A DNA stretch of 64,000 nt from Centrapalus pauciflorus (taxonomy: Eukaryota; Streptophyta; Magnoliopsida; Asterales; Asteraceae). The DNA is taken from the NCBI GenBank assembly GCA_020465985.1, contig JAANYP010003739.1, positions 219,653 to 283,652 of the forward strand, written 5' to 3'. The translations under genes and the position numbers were made by a program. The notes beneath the pieces are model-generated. The model had not been told where the DNA came from. It ran no database searches and was given only the letters and a program-made list of their open reading frames with translations. This document shows positions 46,501-56,817 of the stretch, one piece after another. How positions within the stretch are numbered: the first letter of the stretch is position 1; the number at the start of each line of letters is the position of its first letter.

Positions 46501-47443
46501 TTCTTGAATCTTGAATTCTTGATATATATACTTTCAACAGTGTCCGGACGTGCATTCAAAATGATTATTGTGACTTGAAGTCCCAATAATCCTTTTTAAG
46601 TGTTTGGGCACTTAAAGAGTTTTAGACATGGATGATCAGTAAAAAGTTTTTGTAAAAGAAACGATTATTTCACAAAAAGGTTGCGAAGCCCGGCAATCCT
46701 ACTCGGAGGCCCCTTGGACCCTCACGATTCTTCCCAAGAACCTGGCTAGAGGCCTGCCAAGGGAGGTGTCAACCCCGGGATTAAACCTGAGAGACATTTC
46801 AGTATTTCACAAATCTCGCTCCCTCCGGAACCAACTAAGCATTTGCACCAGCAGAATTTGCCGATGGACCAAAGGCTTGTTGGTTGTAAGAAAATTGATT
46901 ATTGATTAATTACTTAACTTATTTTGAGCTTTAAGGAACTGAATATTTTATTCCAATTCTTTAAATCACAATGATTTACTTTGAAAACAAGCATCTAAAT
47001 TCTAAAAGACGCTTGTTATTATTTTCACTTCGGTTAACTTCTAGAATTATCAACTCAACCTGGTTCCGCAAGCCTTGCCCCAGCTTCCAGACAAGCTCTT
47101 AGCACTCGATGCAGACAAACATCACTCCCATGACATTGCAGCTCAACCACGTCTTCCCGGGTGTATGATCTAGGGGCTAACATGGGTACGGCTAAAACCT
47201 GCAAGAGAACAAAATCCCAATATAAGGGGGTGTTTGTTATTGAGTTTTAAAAAAAATTCATTTTCTTTCTCTACATTTTTTCTCTAATTTTTTACAAAGG
47301 CATCTCACTACCTACTTATTTAAAATTGAGTTTTGTCACACACCCACCCACAAAATAAAAAAAACAAAGTAAACTTTGACTTCCCTCACTACTTGCCAAA
47401 CACTTTTTACCTATCTGGGTTATAAACACTTAATAAGTTTAAA

Positions 47444-47494
<51 letters not shown>

Positions 47495-49571
47495 AGGTTC
47501 AAAACTCAATCCCAAACACCCACTAAATTTAAGGAAGCGTTTGGTTCGCATAATGAAATTCCAAAGAATTGGATTTGAAATTTAATTATTAGTGTGTTTG
47601 ATGGTGAGGGGTAAAGATACCTTTTAGACTTTTAGTATTGGTTAAGTATGTCTAATTCATGTATGGGTTGTAATCAAATTCATGAATGAGTTGGTTGAAA
47701 TATCAGATTCATGTAAACAAAGAATTTGATGGTATATAAATAAAACTTAACTCTTTATTTTTGCTACCAAAAGTTCCAAACAGGCTAAATTTAAATTCCA
47801 ATTCCTTCGAGTTCTATTGTGTGAACCAAACACTCCCTAAGGGAATCTCTCCCACAGTCCCACTTTTTAACTATATTATATTATTATCCGCCTTCGAAAA
47901 TCTCAATCACGAAAAGCCAAACTTACGAAGAGTAAACAAACCTAAAACATTTACCTCATCAACAACGTTGCCTTGAGGATCACACACCACACCATATTCT
48001 ACAACATGACTAGTAGGTTGCCACGAAAAGTTCTTTTTCTTCCTTCTCTTCGATGGACGGAAAACCCTGCTGGCTATATCTACCGCTGACGGACCAGATA
48101 ATCTTACAATGCCTACTGCACTTGCCTGCCCGCCCAAAGAAGTAACAATGGCAGCAATCGTGCTACTTGAATTCACATCCGGGTGTGGTGAATTTAAGCC
48201 CGGAGAACTCAATTCAACCCGTTCATCTTTCTTCAATATCAAGGTATTCTCTACTATTGACAGACAAAAGACAATTTATCACAAAAAATACTAACAAAAT
48301 GCATTTTAATGGGTAATCAGAGTACTATGGTATGGATGATTATGCAGTGTTTGCTCTCCATGTATGTATTCTAGAAACGGTTAATTGCAAGAAATAGCAG
48401 CCTACTTTGTAAAGTTCATGATTATAACACTTTATTTTAAGGGAATGTTTGGCACGACTAGCTGGAGCTTTTAGTAGCTGTAGCTTTTTAAAAGAGCAGG
48501 AGCTTTTTGTTTTTATAAATGTATTTGGCAAAATTAGTTGTAGCGGTAGCTTTTAGTATTAAATGAAATAAAAAGACATTGATATTAATTAAAAGTTGTA
48601 GTTTATAATTATTTGGAGGGTAAAAAGGTAATTTTGTTTGACCAAAAGCTCAAGCTCGTTTTAAAGCTACTTCAAGTAGCTTCTCGTGGAAGAGCTTTTG
48701 AGATCCAAATCAAAAGCTTAAGCTCCTGTCAACCAAACGGAGCTTTTGAGCTTGAGCTTCTAAAAATCAAAAGTTGAAAGCTCCTAAAAGCTCCTTTCCA
48801 AAGCCTAAATTTTACCAATAATAACAATCTACGTTTTAGTTCTTCGTGATTATAGCAATAAGTCGGTTACCAAAAATAACGTGTTAGTTTTTGAATGACA
48901 TGGACTATAACTATCATCGGTTACCTTTATGACATGGATAACTTTGTCTCCCCCGTTGTTTAAAAACTAACATGTGGTATAAATAACCGACTAGTTCATG
49001 TAAGAGTGAATAAAAAAATAGAAAGCAATTTGCTGTAGTTGATAAATTTTAACTAGGTTGCTTCAATTATGAAAAACACACAAAAGTAGATTGCTATAAT
49101 CAAGAATTTTAGAAAAATATGTTGCTATTTTTAGTAATTAACACATTTAGAAACCCCATCTGTTCCATATTATGAATTTATGATTTTGATGTCAAAAAGG
49201 ATTTGCTTTTTCAATTTCAGACTACTCCATACCAAAGTAGCTGCGATTATCAGAATCGAGAAAATACAAAACACAATTCAACAACATAAAGGGTATTATT
49301 ATCATCAGACATGAATCTAATTGCAATTTGAAGACCAAAATAATCGCAGAAATTAAGAGGAAGACAAATTGTAATAAAAGGGAAATGGATTGTGCATACC
49401 TGTGGAGGAGAAACGAGGGTTAGAGGAGGAGATGGGTTTGAGGGAAGAAGAAGAAGAGAGGAAAAGAGGAGAAAGGGTTTGGATTATAGAAATGGCGGTT
49501 GTGCGTTTTGAAGTGTGATACTGATGATGATGGAGATAGAGGTGTGTGAGAAAGTGGCGGAACATAGCCAT
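40519..49571 (-). CDS. mnmE: MnmE (TrmE) tRNA-modification GTPase, organellar, 10 exons, 555 aa
   Basis: With MnmG, MnmE places an (amino)methyl group on C5 of the wobble uridine of certain tRNAs; in plants it should act in mitochondria and/or plastids. Exons (minus): 49571-49400, 48253-47955, 47198-47060, 46444-46323, 46208-46005, 44732-44673, 43317-43179, 42813-42695, 42568-42350, 40713-40519. They sum to 1668 nt with matching phases and no stop. Residues 1-88 form a Ser/His-rich presequence typical of organelle import. The folate-binding N-domain starts at TIAAIVTSLGG (89). The helical domain has GEFTLRAFLNGRLDLSQAED. The G domain has GRPNVGKS (317-324), GTTRD (343-347), DTAG (364-367) and NKID (430-433). 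The C-terminus is FCIGK with the essential Cys. The core of about 467 aa matches bacterial length. Intron 4 has a GC donor; the others are GT-AG. ATG 49571 was chosen as first in the frame running into the presequence. Confidence 0.93.
41123..41423. mobile_element. Tourist-like MITE in mnmE intron 9, TSD TTA
   Basis: The 301-bp element starts GGGGGCGTTTGATTCG and ends AACCAAACGCACCC, with TTA on both sides (41120-41122, 41424-41426). TIR and TSD fit PIF/Harbinger-derived Tourist elements. Confidence 0.8.
41524..42003. mobile_element. Mutator-like foldback MITE in mnmE intron 9
   Basis: Long inverted termini (GGGTTAATTGCGTCAAAAGG against TTAACTTTTAACGTAATTAA then CCC), flanked by 9-bp duplications AATCAGGTA and AATCTGGTA with one mismatch. 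A 9-bp TSD indicates the Mutator superfamily. Confidence 0.8.
43459..43779. mobile_element. Tourist-like MITE in mnmE intron 6
   Basis: Starts GGAGGCGTTTGGTACGG and ends AATACCAAACGCACCC. The flanks are TCA on the left and TTA on the right, a slightly diverged 3-bp TSD. Length 321 bp. Confidence 0.75.
44068..44463. mobile_element. Mutator-like MITE in mnmE intron 6, perfect 9-bp TSD
   Basis: Inverted termini GGAAAAATGGCACCAGATAG and CTATTTGGTGTCATTATCCC continue inward for about 55 bp. TAACTTAAA is duplicated exactly at 44059-44067 and 44464-44472. Confidence 0.9.
45113..45433. mobile_element. Mutator-like MITE in mnmE intron 5
   Basis: Termini GGGAAAAGTGCAATAAATAG and CTATTTATTGCAATTTTCCC are inverted repeats. 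The flanks TTTGTCAAA (45104-45112) and TTTGTCATA (45434-45442) are a 9-bp TSD with one mismatch. Confidence 0.85.
45546..45842. mobile_element. Possible AT-rich MITE in mnmE intron 5
   Basis: A GGTGTGTTTATA start is loosely inverted at GGTAAACACAACG near 45831-45843, with TTTTCCA and TGGAAAA words scattered in both orientations between. No TSD identified, so this is only tentative. Confidence 0.35.
46209..46322 (-). other. GC-AG intron (intron 4) of mnmE
   Basis: The exon ends in ATTCAG and the intron starts GCATGT (46322 downward), with acceptor AAAAG at 46209. Only this donor keeps the protein in frame (AGIQ followed by GGFSLLVKSL, as in MnmE homologues). The nearby GT at +4 would shift the frame. 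It is 114 bp long. Confidence 0.85.
47226..47523. mobile_element. Tourist-like MITE in mnmE intron 2, with long poly-A
   Basis: Starts GGGGGTGTTTGTTATTGAG and ends CTCAATCCCAAACACCCAC, with TAA flanking both sides. It contains a 48-bp A run at 47446-47493. Confidence 0.78.
47446..47493 (+). repeat. Poly-A tract, 48 bp
   Basis: An uninterrupted A run inside the MITE at 47226-47523. On the mnmE transcript it is a poly-U run within intron 2. Confidence 0.97.
47533..47837. mobile_element. Tourist-like MITE in mnmE intron 2, TSD TAA
   Basis: Starts GGAAGCGTTTGGTTCGCA and ends TGTGTGAACCAAACACTCCC. TAA is present on both sides (47530-47532, 47838-47840). It lies only 7 bp from the preceding MITE and ends 117 bp from exon 2. 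Confidence 0.85.
48378..49142. mobile_element. Mutator-like MITE in mnmE intron 1, with a nested Tourist element
   Basis: The left arm GGTTAATTGCAAGAAATAGC and the right arm GTTGCTATTTTTAGTAATTAAC are imperfect inverted repeats and extend about 50 bp. The flanks TTCTAGAAA and ATTTAGAAA suggest a diverged 9-bp TSD. The Tourist-like element 48441-48805 sits inside it. Confidence 0.55.
48441..48805. mobile_element. Tourist-like MITE nested in mnmE intron 1, TSD TAA
   Basis: Starts GGGAATGTTTGGCACGACTA and ends CTCCTTTCCAAAGCC, flanked by TAA (48438-48440, 48806-48808). The interior is rich in AGCTTTT/AAAGCT words. Confidence 0.72.
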
Positions 49572-49683
49572 GGCTACACCCGGAGAGGTTGTTTGGATGC
49601 AACATATATACATAGATATATATACAAGAGGGAATGATATTTTTTCGTCCATGTGGTTTAAAGGTTCACTAAACGTAGACAAA
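49572..49683 (-). promoter_or_regulatory. Short 5' region of mnmE between its ATG and the Helitron end
   Basis: Only 112 bp separate the start codon from the Helitron 3' terminus. A TATATATC/TATATATG stretch on the minus strand (about 49604-49624) could serve as a TATA box, but would leave a very short leader. Everything further upstream is Helitron, so most of the promoter must be either this short piece or Helitron-derived. Confidence 0.45.
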
Positions 49684-49711
49684 CTAGGGTAATCCCCGTG
49701 CGGTGCACGGG
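49684..49711 (-). terminator. Helitron 3' terminus (hairpin plus CTAG)
   Basis: On the minus strand the sequence is CCCGTGC-ACC-GCACGGG (49711-49695), a 7-bp stem with a 3-nt loop, then 11 nt ending CTAG at 49684, followed by T in the flank. A GC-rich hairpin about 10-12 nt before CTRR is the defining 3' end of Helitrons, where rolling-circle transposition terminates. Confidence 0.88.
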
Positions 49712-51477
49712 ACAACATTAAACTGTACATGTAAATTAAAGAACGTAATATTCATAATAATTCGAATATCACAAGATGACTAATTAGGTACAAAAAAACA
49801 ACCATTACAAATACAGTATACATCGAAATAACAAACAATTACAAAAGGTTGCAACAAATAAAAGGTAATAAACATCAACCCTGCAACATTTTTCTAATGT
49901 TATCTGCTTCTGTCATCACCGGTTCGAACACTACCTTAGTTAAATCCATGAAAATGGCACATTATCTGGCAATTATGTCAAAAACTAAAAACAATTATTC
50001 AAGGTTGAATAATGCATAAAAGTATTGAAATGAACTTACGAAAGTTATAGTAGCACATACCTGAATTGAAATGCATAAGTGTAACACGCGAAACATATAT
50101 TATAGAGTTTGTTATCATAGCACGAAAAAATTTGACATGTTCTGTATGTTCTGTGTCATACAACTTTATTTTTATCTTATATCCCCTACACATACGATGA
50201 ATGATGTTATAAAACCAAATAAATGTATTTATTCAATAATATGTATATGATAACAGATGCGAAACACAATAAAAACATAGACTTGTGTATCATCCTGCAA
50301 CAGTACTTCAAACGAAGAGCTTAAGTTTAAATATGACGCACTAATTCGATGACCATATATGATTTTACCAACAACATATGACATGATGTAATTTAATAGT
50401 TAGAACACTAAAGTTAAGACACATTATATAACAAAACACTAAATAATATCAGAACTCAGTGAATATAATACAGCCATACCGATCATAAGTCGTGAACTCC
50501 TCGTTTTCTGCACAAGAGTTTTAATCGATGGTACCAAAGGATATAAAGGAATCATGCGCTCGATATCAACCATAACATCTGAAATTCTTGTTCTCTTAGT
50601 GAAAAGTATATACCAATCAGAACGTAAAAAAATCAAACGATGTATATCTTGGATGCTGATAGCAGGTTCCTTCGATTTTGAACCCATGCAAACGGATTAC
50701 ACCCCCCAGCAAAGACCTCAACGTGTATAGGTGTAACAAATCAAATGGGATAATAGCTGTCATCTTCTCTCTCTGTAACACAGTGTATGAGTGTTCAATT
50801 TAGATAATCAAATAATATTAATAGAACCTAAACTTATTAGGCCAACTGTTGCAATAGTTAACACTTACATCTTTATCAATACAGATTAATATCAATCTAT
50901 CATTTCGAGCATCTTTCCAGACAAAATCCACTCGAACAGCAGTGATATTCCAATATGCATGAGGATGAGCAATGGATGAAAAAACATCTACCGTCCAAAT
51001 ATCACACATTATCTATACGAAAAACGTTACATGAAAAGTATTATTAGTAAGTACTATTGGTTTCCATAAATGTTAAAAAAATATGAACAACTAATTACCA
51101 TATAGTACCTATAAGAATAAATCTAACAGTACAATACCTATATTAGATTTTGTTGCTACACAAAAACGTTATTGTTTATGTAGAACAACACAATGAATCA
51201 GGACAGATCAACATTAATATACATACATATAAAACCTAAGAAACTCAATAACATAATGAACAATAAAATGTATACTATACACAACAATATCAAATTACAA
51301 GTACAAAATGGGTTTCAAGATGATATACAAATCGTAAAAGCTATACGTAAGATAATGCAATGTCAAAAAGGTAAATAAACAAGGACATGAACAAAACATT
51401 CACGACATGTCTGAAGACAAAACAGTATCATGATGTAGCATTGATTCATCAACATAAACAGGTGATGTGAAACATGC
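49712..51477 (-). other. 3' part of the Helitron, possible second RPA-like exons
   Basis: Mostly AT-rich and non-coding. Short minus-strand frames near 51009-50818 (WNITAVRVDFVWKDARND, OB-fold-like) and 50687-50439 (MIPLYPLVPSIKTLVQKTRSS) could be decayed exons of another RPA-type ORF, but there is too little to call a gene. Confidence 0.35.
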
Positions 51478-53590
51478 TTAACTACGGTCCAATCCAGTAT
51501 GTCCCAGTAACATGGATTCATCCGATACATGATCATTTTGTACGGAACAATGTGTTAGCTGAGAATGATCGGATGATGTATCTTCTGCATTTGAATCGGC
51601 ATCTGAGCTATGTGGCAGCGACGATACGAATGATGATCGGCTCGGGCGATTGGCAACAACATATTCATATTCACCATGATGTTTGGCAACAGTAAATCGA
51701 CGTATATAGTGAGGCCGAAGATTAAACTTATCCAATTTGATATCAAGCACAACGTGTCGTGCACACAATTTCTCAACAAAAAACCAATATATCCAATCAC
51801 GATCCTCGGCGACCTAACACAAATAAAGTACATTAATGAACACTATTATAATGGTGCATAAAATAACACCAAAAGTATAATAGTTGACTAACCTCTTCAA
51901 TACTTTTTAGAATCAACTCACTTAGGGTAACACCAACAAGCTTTGTTGTGTCAATGTTAAATAGAACACAACTCGTCTCATACGTGTTGTCCGTCAGCCG
52001 AATTACCAACTTATATCTATAACAGGCTAATGTGTTAACAAAACACATATCACATAACATGAACGATAGCAACCAAACAAACTTACGCTTGTCGAGGGTT
52101 CATGACATTCTGCTTGCAAAATTCACAGTAATAACATCGACCACTTAATATCGCCTTTTTACAACACATTGTACACTGAATGAACTTCCAATCACTTGAT
52201 AGATCGATGTCAATCACTGTCCCAGCGACCGTGAAAATTGTTCCCTTAATTAAATCACATTATTTTTTAGTTAACTATTACATATAGGTGATACGAAGTA
52301 ATATGATTATAATACCTCAGTAACTACATCATCCAAGCGGGCATATACGTCTTCAATAGGTACGATAGAGATTGTTTCTGGTCTTGGTACAGGGAGTCCA
52401 GATGTAATAGGTCGGACAATGCTATAACAATTTACTTCTATAATAAATAACTATTAACATTTTGACCACAAATAGTACCAACAATCATAAAGGTACTGAG
52501 ATCACCAATCATGATAACCGATAACTTCTGGGATTTGAAGGTCTACATAGAAATGAGTTGCCGATGTCGTGCTCAAATGTGGCACCCCTTAAAAAACCAA
52601 TTAAAATGCAAGTGAGACGATGTAGAACTTAATTTGAGAAAAATGGCATCAGAATGACATGGTAAAAGAAACGTACGTTTATAAGCACGAACGGTGCAAC
52701 ACGTAAAGACAACAACAACATTATCATGTTTTTCACGAATCATGTTATTAGTATATTTCAAGGCTGATAACCCCCATAACGAGACATCCAACATCGCGTC
52801 ACTAATAGGAAATATAAAGAAAAATTACAAAATCAGACACTGTATATACTAACAATTATCTGGACAAGGTGAATGATTCGAATACCTCATATCCGCAATG
52901 ACAATTTTACGAAGAGCAGAGGCAGGGCTTGTTGTCGTTCCGGTTTTTCTTTCTATAGGGTTCCATACACGAATTACCCCTATAACATCTGAAATAAAAA
53001 ACAATTGAGAAAGAGAACTTTCCATACGAATTGAACGATACATCAATAAGGGTAAACAATAATGACCCCTGTTAAGTAAGTATCATCATTAATGCATTGT
53101 TAATGTTGCTGAATGGGAGAAACTCGAAAGCATATTGTTGAAACACATTACGACCGACACCCGACTGTAATGACACAGACGTTCCAGCAGCAATTTGAAT
53201 AAAAAAATCACGTTGAAGCGACCGATATTTACTCGTGTAGTTAAGAACATTGAATCGGCTGATCTTGTAAACACGTCCTTCGCTAATAGAATTTGTGAAT
53301 TTGTCAATAACATACTTCGGGACCAACCCATGGATCATTGACCGCTAAAAATCATAAACAAGTTTTTTAACATGAAGACAATAATACAATTGATTTGCAT
53401 GTAAAATCGATAATGCAAGAAAATGTTTACCCGTTCATCCACTAATATCATGTTTAACGACAATTTCTGATCGTTACGAGGATTACATGCCGTCCATACA
53501 CGCGACACCATACAGTCATGCACCACTTGTCAGTTACAAGTGGAACTAGGTCAGAAATGTAGGAATCGGTTGACCGCATAATCACTCCAC
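51478..53590 (-). pseudogene. RPA70-like single-stranded-DNA-binding protein gene of the Helitron, decayed
   Basis: Exon-like blocks on the minus strand: 53590-53420 (OB fold: VSRVWTACNPRNDQKLSLNMILVDER), 53338-53072 (LVPKYVIDKFTNSISEGRVYKI), 53046-52850 (DVIGVIRVWNPIERK), 52794-52573 (VSLWGLSALKY), about 52400-52320, 52260-52088 (WKFIQCTMCCKKAILSG then CYYCEFCKQ, the C4 zinc ribbon), 52072-51890 (RPA C-terminal fold), and 51815-51478 with an acidic tail. Blocks are separated by GT-AG-compatible gaps. At least one frameshift occurs near 53520. The domain order matches the large subunit of replication protein A. Plant Helitrons commonly carry such ORFs, presumably to coat ssDNA during rolling-circle transposition. 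It lies downstream of the helicase on the same strand. Confidence 0.72.
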
Positions 53591-53608
53591 GTTAACTACA
53601 GTTGAAGC

Positions 53609-54640
53609 TCAAAGCACGAACGACAAAATGCAATAGAAGTTAGAAGGTATATGGGTTTTAACTTTAAGCAAAAGTCTATAGACATTAACACGAGTATTAC
53701 CTTGCGGAAGATTATAAAATACTTCTTTGTACACAACATTTCTTGTTAAATTATCATCACATTTCCCTCCATTATCGATATAAAAACGCAAGCCCTTTCG
53801 CGACGAAACTCGCAATGCAACAACATATAATTGGTCGTGACTAAATACCGGATTTTTAAGATATCCACAAACCGATTTGAACGTTTGGCCCTGACTTTTA
53901 TTGATAGTCATTGCAAAGCACACTTTTACAGGAAACTGTCTTCGCTTCAATCGAAAAGGTGAGCAAGTATCAGTCGGCGTCATATCAATTCTTCCTATAA
54001 ACATTTTTTCACCAACATGACTTACGGTGATTATCACTGCTTTGAGGACTAAACGACTAATTTGTGTTATGATCAACTGTGTTCCGTTACAAAGACCACG
54101 AGTCAAGTTTATGTTACGCAACAACATGACAGGTGTCCTGACCTTTAACTCGAGAATATGGTTTGGGATCCCAGAAAATTTCAATGTGTTTAGAAATCCA
54201 GGTGGGTACATAATACGCATTTCATCCAAACTACTTGTCATCGCACATATGTCATCAGCACTCAACAGAAAATGCATCTCACCAATCATAGATCCAAGAA
54301 TATATGTGTTGATCTCATCAACATGGTCATTGGTTGGACACAGTATGCATCGTTCTTTCAGATAGTCAAAATCAGCGATTCTACGTGACAAATCTGGATA
54401 CGTAGCCGTTATAATAGAATCAATCGGGTTTTTAGACACGGGTATCAAAAGATCATCCGGAATACATATCCATTCAGCCTCATCTTTATCGAGCAATAAA
54501 ATTGCAGGAAGTTTTCCATCACCCATTTGTGAAAGCCATTTGTTAAAATCCCTCATGTAATTGATATCTAAATTAGAAAGTGATGGATCATGAAGGCGCA
54601 TATTTATTGACAAAACAAAAATTCTACACGCATCTCAAAT
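53609..54640 (-). pseudogene. Helitron helicase, C-terminal PIF1-type domain
   Basis: A 334-codon open frame. NMRLHDPSLSNLD is helicase motif III-like context; then WLSQMGDGKLP, ERCILCPTNDHVDEIN (motif IV area), GTQLIITQI, FPVKVCFAMTINKSQGQTF (motif V: TINKSQGQT) and LYVVALRVSSRKGLRFYI (motif VI). It is separated from the Walker A half by TGA at about 54635 in a position where family members have Trp. This domain unwinds the displaced strand during transposition. Confidence 0.88.
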
Positions 54641-55207
54641 CGTTGCTGATTTGTTGATAACAGATGAAACCACTTCACTCTGACTTGCATTGGGAATAAC
54701 AGACAACGCTTGTCGAAAATCACCACCTAGTACGACCACCTTTCCACCAAATACTTGATTTTCAGAACCTTGTCGATCATACTTACACAAATCTCGTAAC
54801 GTTCTGTCGACAACTTCAAACACATGTCGATGCTGCAACGGTGCCTCGTCCCAAATGATCAAATCTGACTCTCTAATCAAGTCTGCAAGTTCTGACACAA
54901 CATCATTTCCACAACACGAACGACTATCAACATCAACAGGTATACGAAAACATGAGTGTGCAGTTCGCCCTCCAGGCAGCAACAGAGATGCAATTCCGGA
55001 TGACGCAACAGACCAGACAACCTTACCAATAGAACGTATGCGCGCAATAAGAGTGTTCCATAGATATGTTTTACCCGTACCACCACACCCGTACACAAAT
55101 ATAACCCCACATGCAATCTTTTCAATTTTCGTCATTACATAGTCATATACCTCCTTCTGTTGGTAAGTTAACCCACGATACAAATTCTCGAATTGAGATC
55201 GATCAAC
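54641..55207 (-). pseudogene. Helitron helicase, N-terminal PIF1-type domain (Walker A/B)
   Basis: The frame opens with FENLYRGLTYQQKEVYDYVM, then GCGGTGKTYLWNTL (Walker A), SSGIASLLLPGGRTAHS (motif Ia), DLIIWDEAP (Walker B/DEAP) and KVVVLGGDFRQALSV (motif III region). ATPase residues are intact. The upstream half of the protein lies beyond the solo LTR at 55208-56817. Confidence 0.9.
55203..55207. repeat. Target-site duplication TCAAC, left copy
   Basis: TCAAC precedes the LTR and is repeated at 56818-56822. Removing the LTR and one copy would rejoin the helicase frame. Confidence 0.93.
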
Positions 55208-56817
55208 TGTGAGACCTTTGATTTCTCAAAGGTCTTAAGTCTAGGCCCAGTAGCAACGCAATATCAATCATGAAACTAAGATAAAATTAACAGTGCGGAA
55301 TTACAGTTAATTACAAACAGAGACAGATTTTAAGTAATAGGGTACCGACTTCTAAACTGTTTCATTAAAGCACAAATGTAAACTAGCCCCGAACCCCAAA
55401 GCTCAATCATCAATCAAGTACCAAGTGTAAAAACAGGTTCTAAAGCACTTCAAGCTCTTTCAAAGTCCTGACCTATGAACTAGGTCTAGCCAATCCTTTG
55501 CCTTTACCTGAAAAATAATACAACAACGAGGTAAGCTTATTTGCTTAGTGAGAATGTAGAATTTCACATTTAACATGCAATTATGAACGCGAAAAGCACA
55601 TGCATTGCACTCGGCTCATGCACGGCTCAGCTCTATTGCTTATGCACTGCACTAGGCTCATGCACAGCTCAATCTCGAAGGGACATTGGCCAATTAATGC
55701 TCTTTAGATGCGCGACTTTGCTCAGCTCCCAGTTATAAAACTGTTGTTGCTCTTGAGACTTTTAGACAAATTCATAAGGAATGCTCGGATGATGATAACT
55801 CCATACACACACATCATTAGTGGGGATCAGCCACGTACTGGGCTAGCTACCAGTAATTGCTATTTGGGTATCATCAGAATGCTCAGCTCTAGCTACCCTC
55901 TGTGCTTTCATCACGTAAATCAGCACATCATAAGCTTAACATTAACCCAACACTGAGCAATAGTGATGGAGTTAAGCTTAACAATCAAATGACTCATCAA
56001 TGAAAATAGAAGCTAGAAGAATAAATGATGTGCTCAACAATTCATAGTAACCATGGCAATTTATCAATATTCTCAATAAGATCAGAATGCCAATAAAATC
56101 AGGATCATGCAACAAAAGTCTCAATTCACATAATTTGCAGTTAAAGTAAAATCTACAACTCACAGTTACTGGTTATTTTGCACTTTCTGGCTCTGGCTCT
56201 GTTAAAGTAAGATCAGAATGCCAATAAAATAAGTATTAAGACTAGGTTCACTTATATTATACATAATCTATCATATTTTAGTTAAAACATAAGCTAAATT
56301 AGCTTTAAATCCTATGAAAATGTTAAATTCGAATTCATCTCTTCAAAACCGAAAATATAAAAGCTTAAAACGTAATTTCTTACCTCCAATTCGTACGTAA
56401 TCCTACATGCAACGGTGGATTATTGTAGAATTCTTCGAGATCTTCCCGATGATGTATAAATCTTGATAATCTGACGGTCGGTTTGGGAAATAAATTAGAG
56501 AGAAGTAGAGAGAGAGTAGAGAGAGAAAATCTAGAGAGAGAAAGTTAGAGAGAGAGTCAGATCTTGCTTAATGAACCTTAATTACGTTTATATACTTCAA
56601 CTAGTTATGTTTGCTACTTAACCCACTATTACTTTCGTATCTTATATATCTTTTATTTAATTATCTTAATAATTTATTAATTCATAATTTAAATATTTAT
56701 ATCATTTAATTAAATATTTCAAAAAGTTAATTAAATTATAATTCAAATAATGTAATAAAATTACATTATTGGTTCGATAATCAGATAATAAGTTGGGCTA
56801 AAAGTTAGGTTGTTACA
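55208..56817 (-). mobile_element. Solo LTR of the chromovirus family, inserted in the Helitron helicase
   Basis: On the minus strand it starts TGTAACAACCTAACTTTT (56817) and ends AAGGTCTCACA (55208), matching the ends of the 24202-26564 LTR (TGTAACAACC to GGTCTTCACA). It also shares the GA/CT-rich tract and TTATTAATTCATAATTTAAA-type sequence. A perfect TSD and the absence of internal sequence define a solo LTR from unequal recombination. At 1610 bp it is shorter than the chromovirus LTR and lacks its AT microsatellite. Confidence 0.93.

Noticed and set aside
49684..49711. Reading the GC-rich hairpin as a bacterial rho-independent terminator
   Set aside because: There is no T run, and its distance to CTAG plus the adjoining Helitron genes fit a Helitron 3' end.
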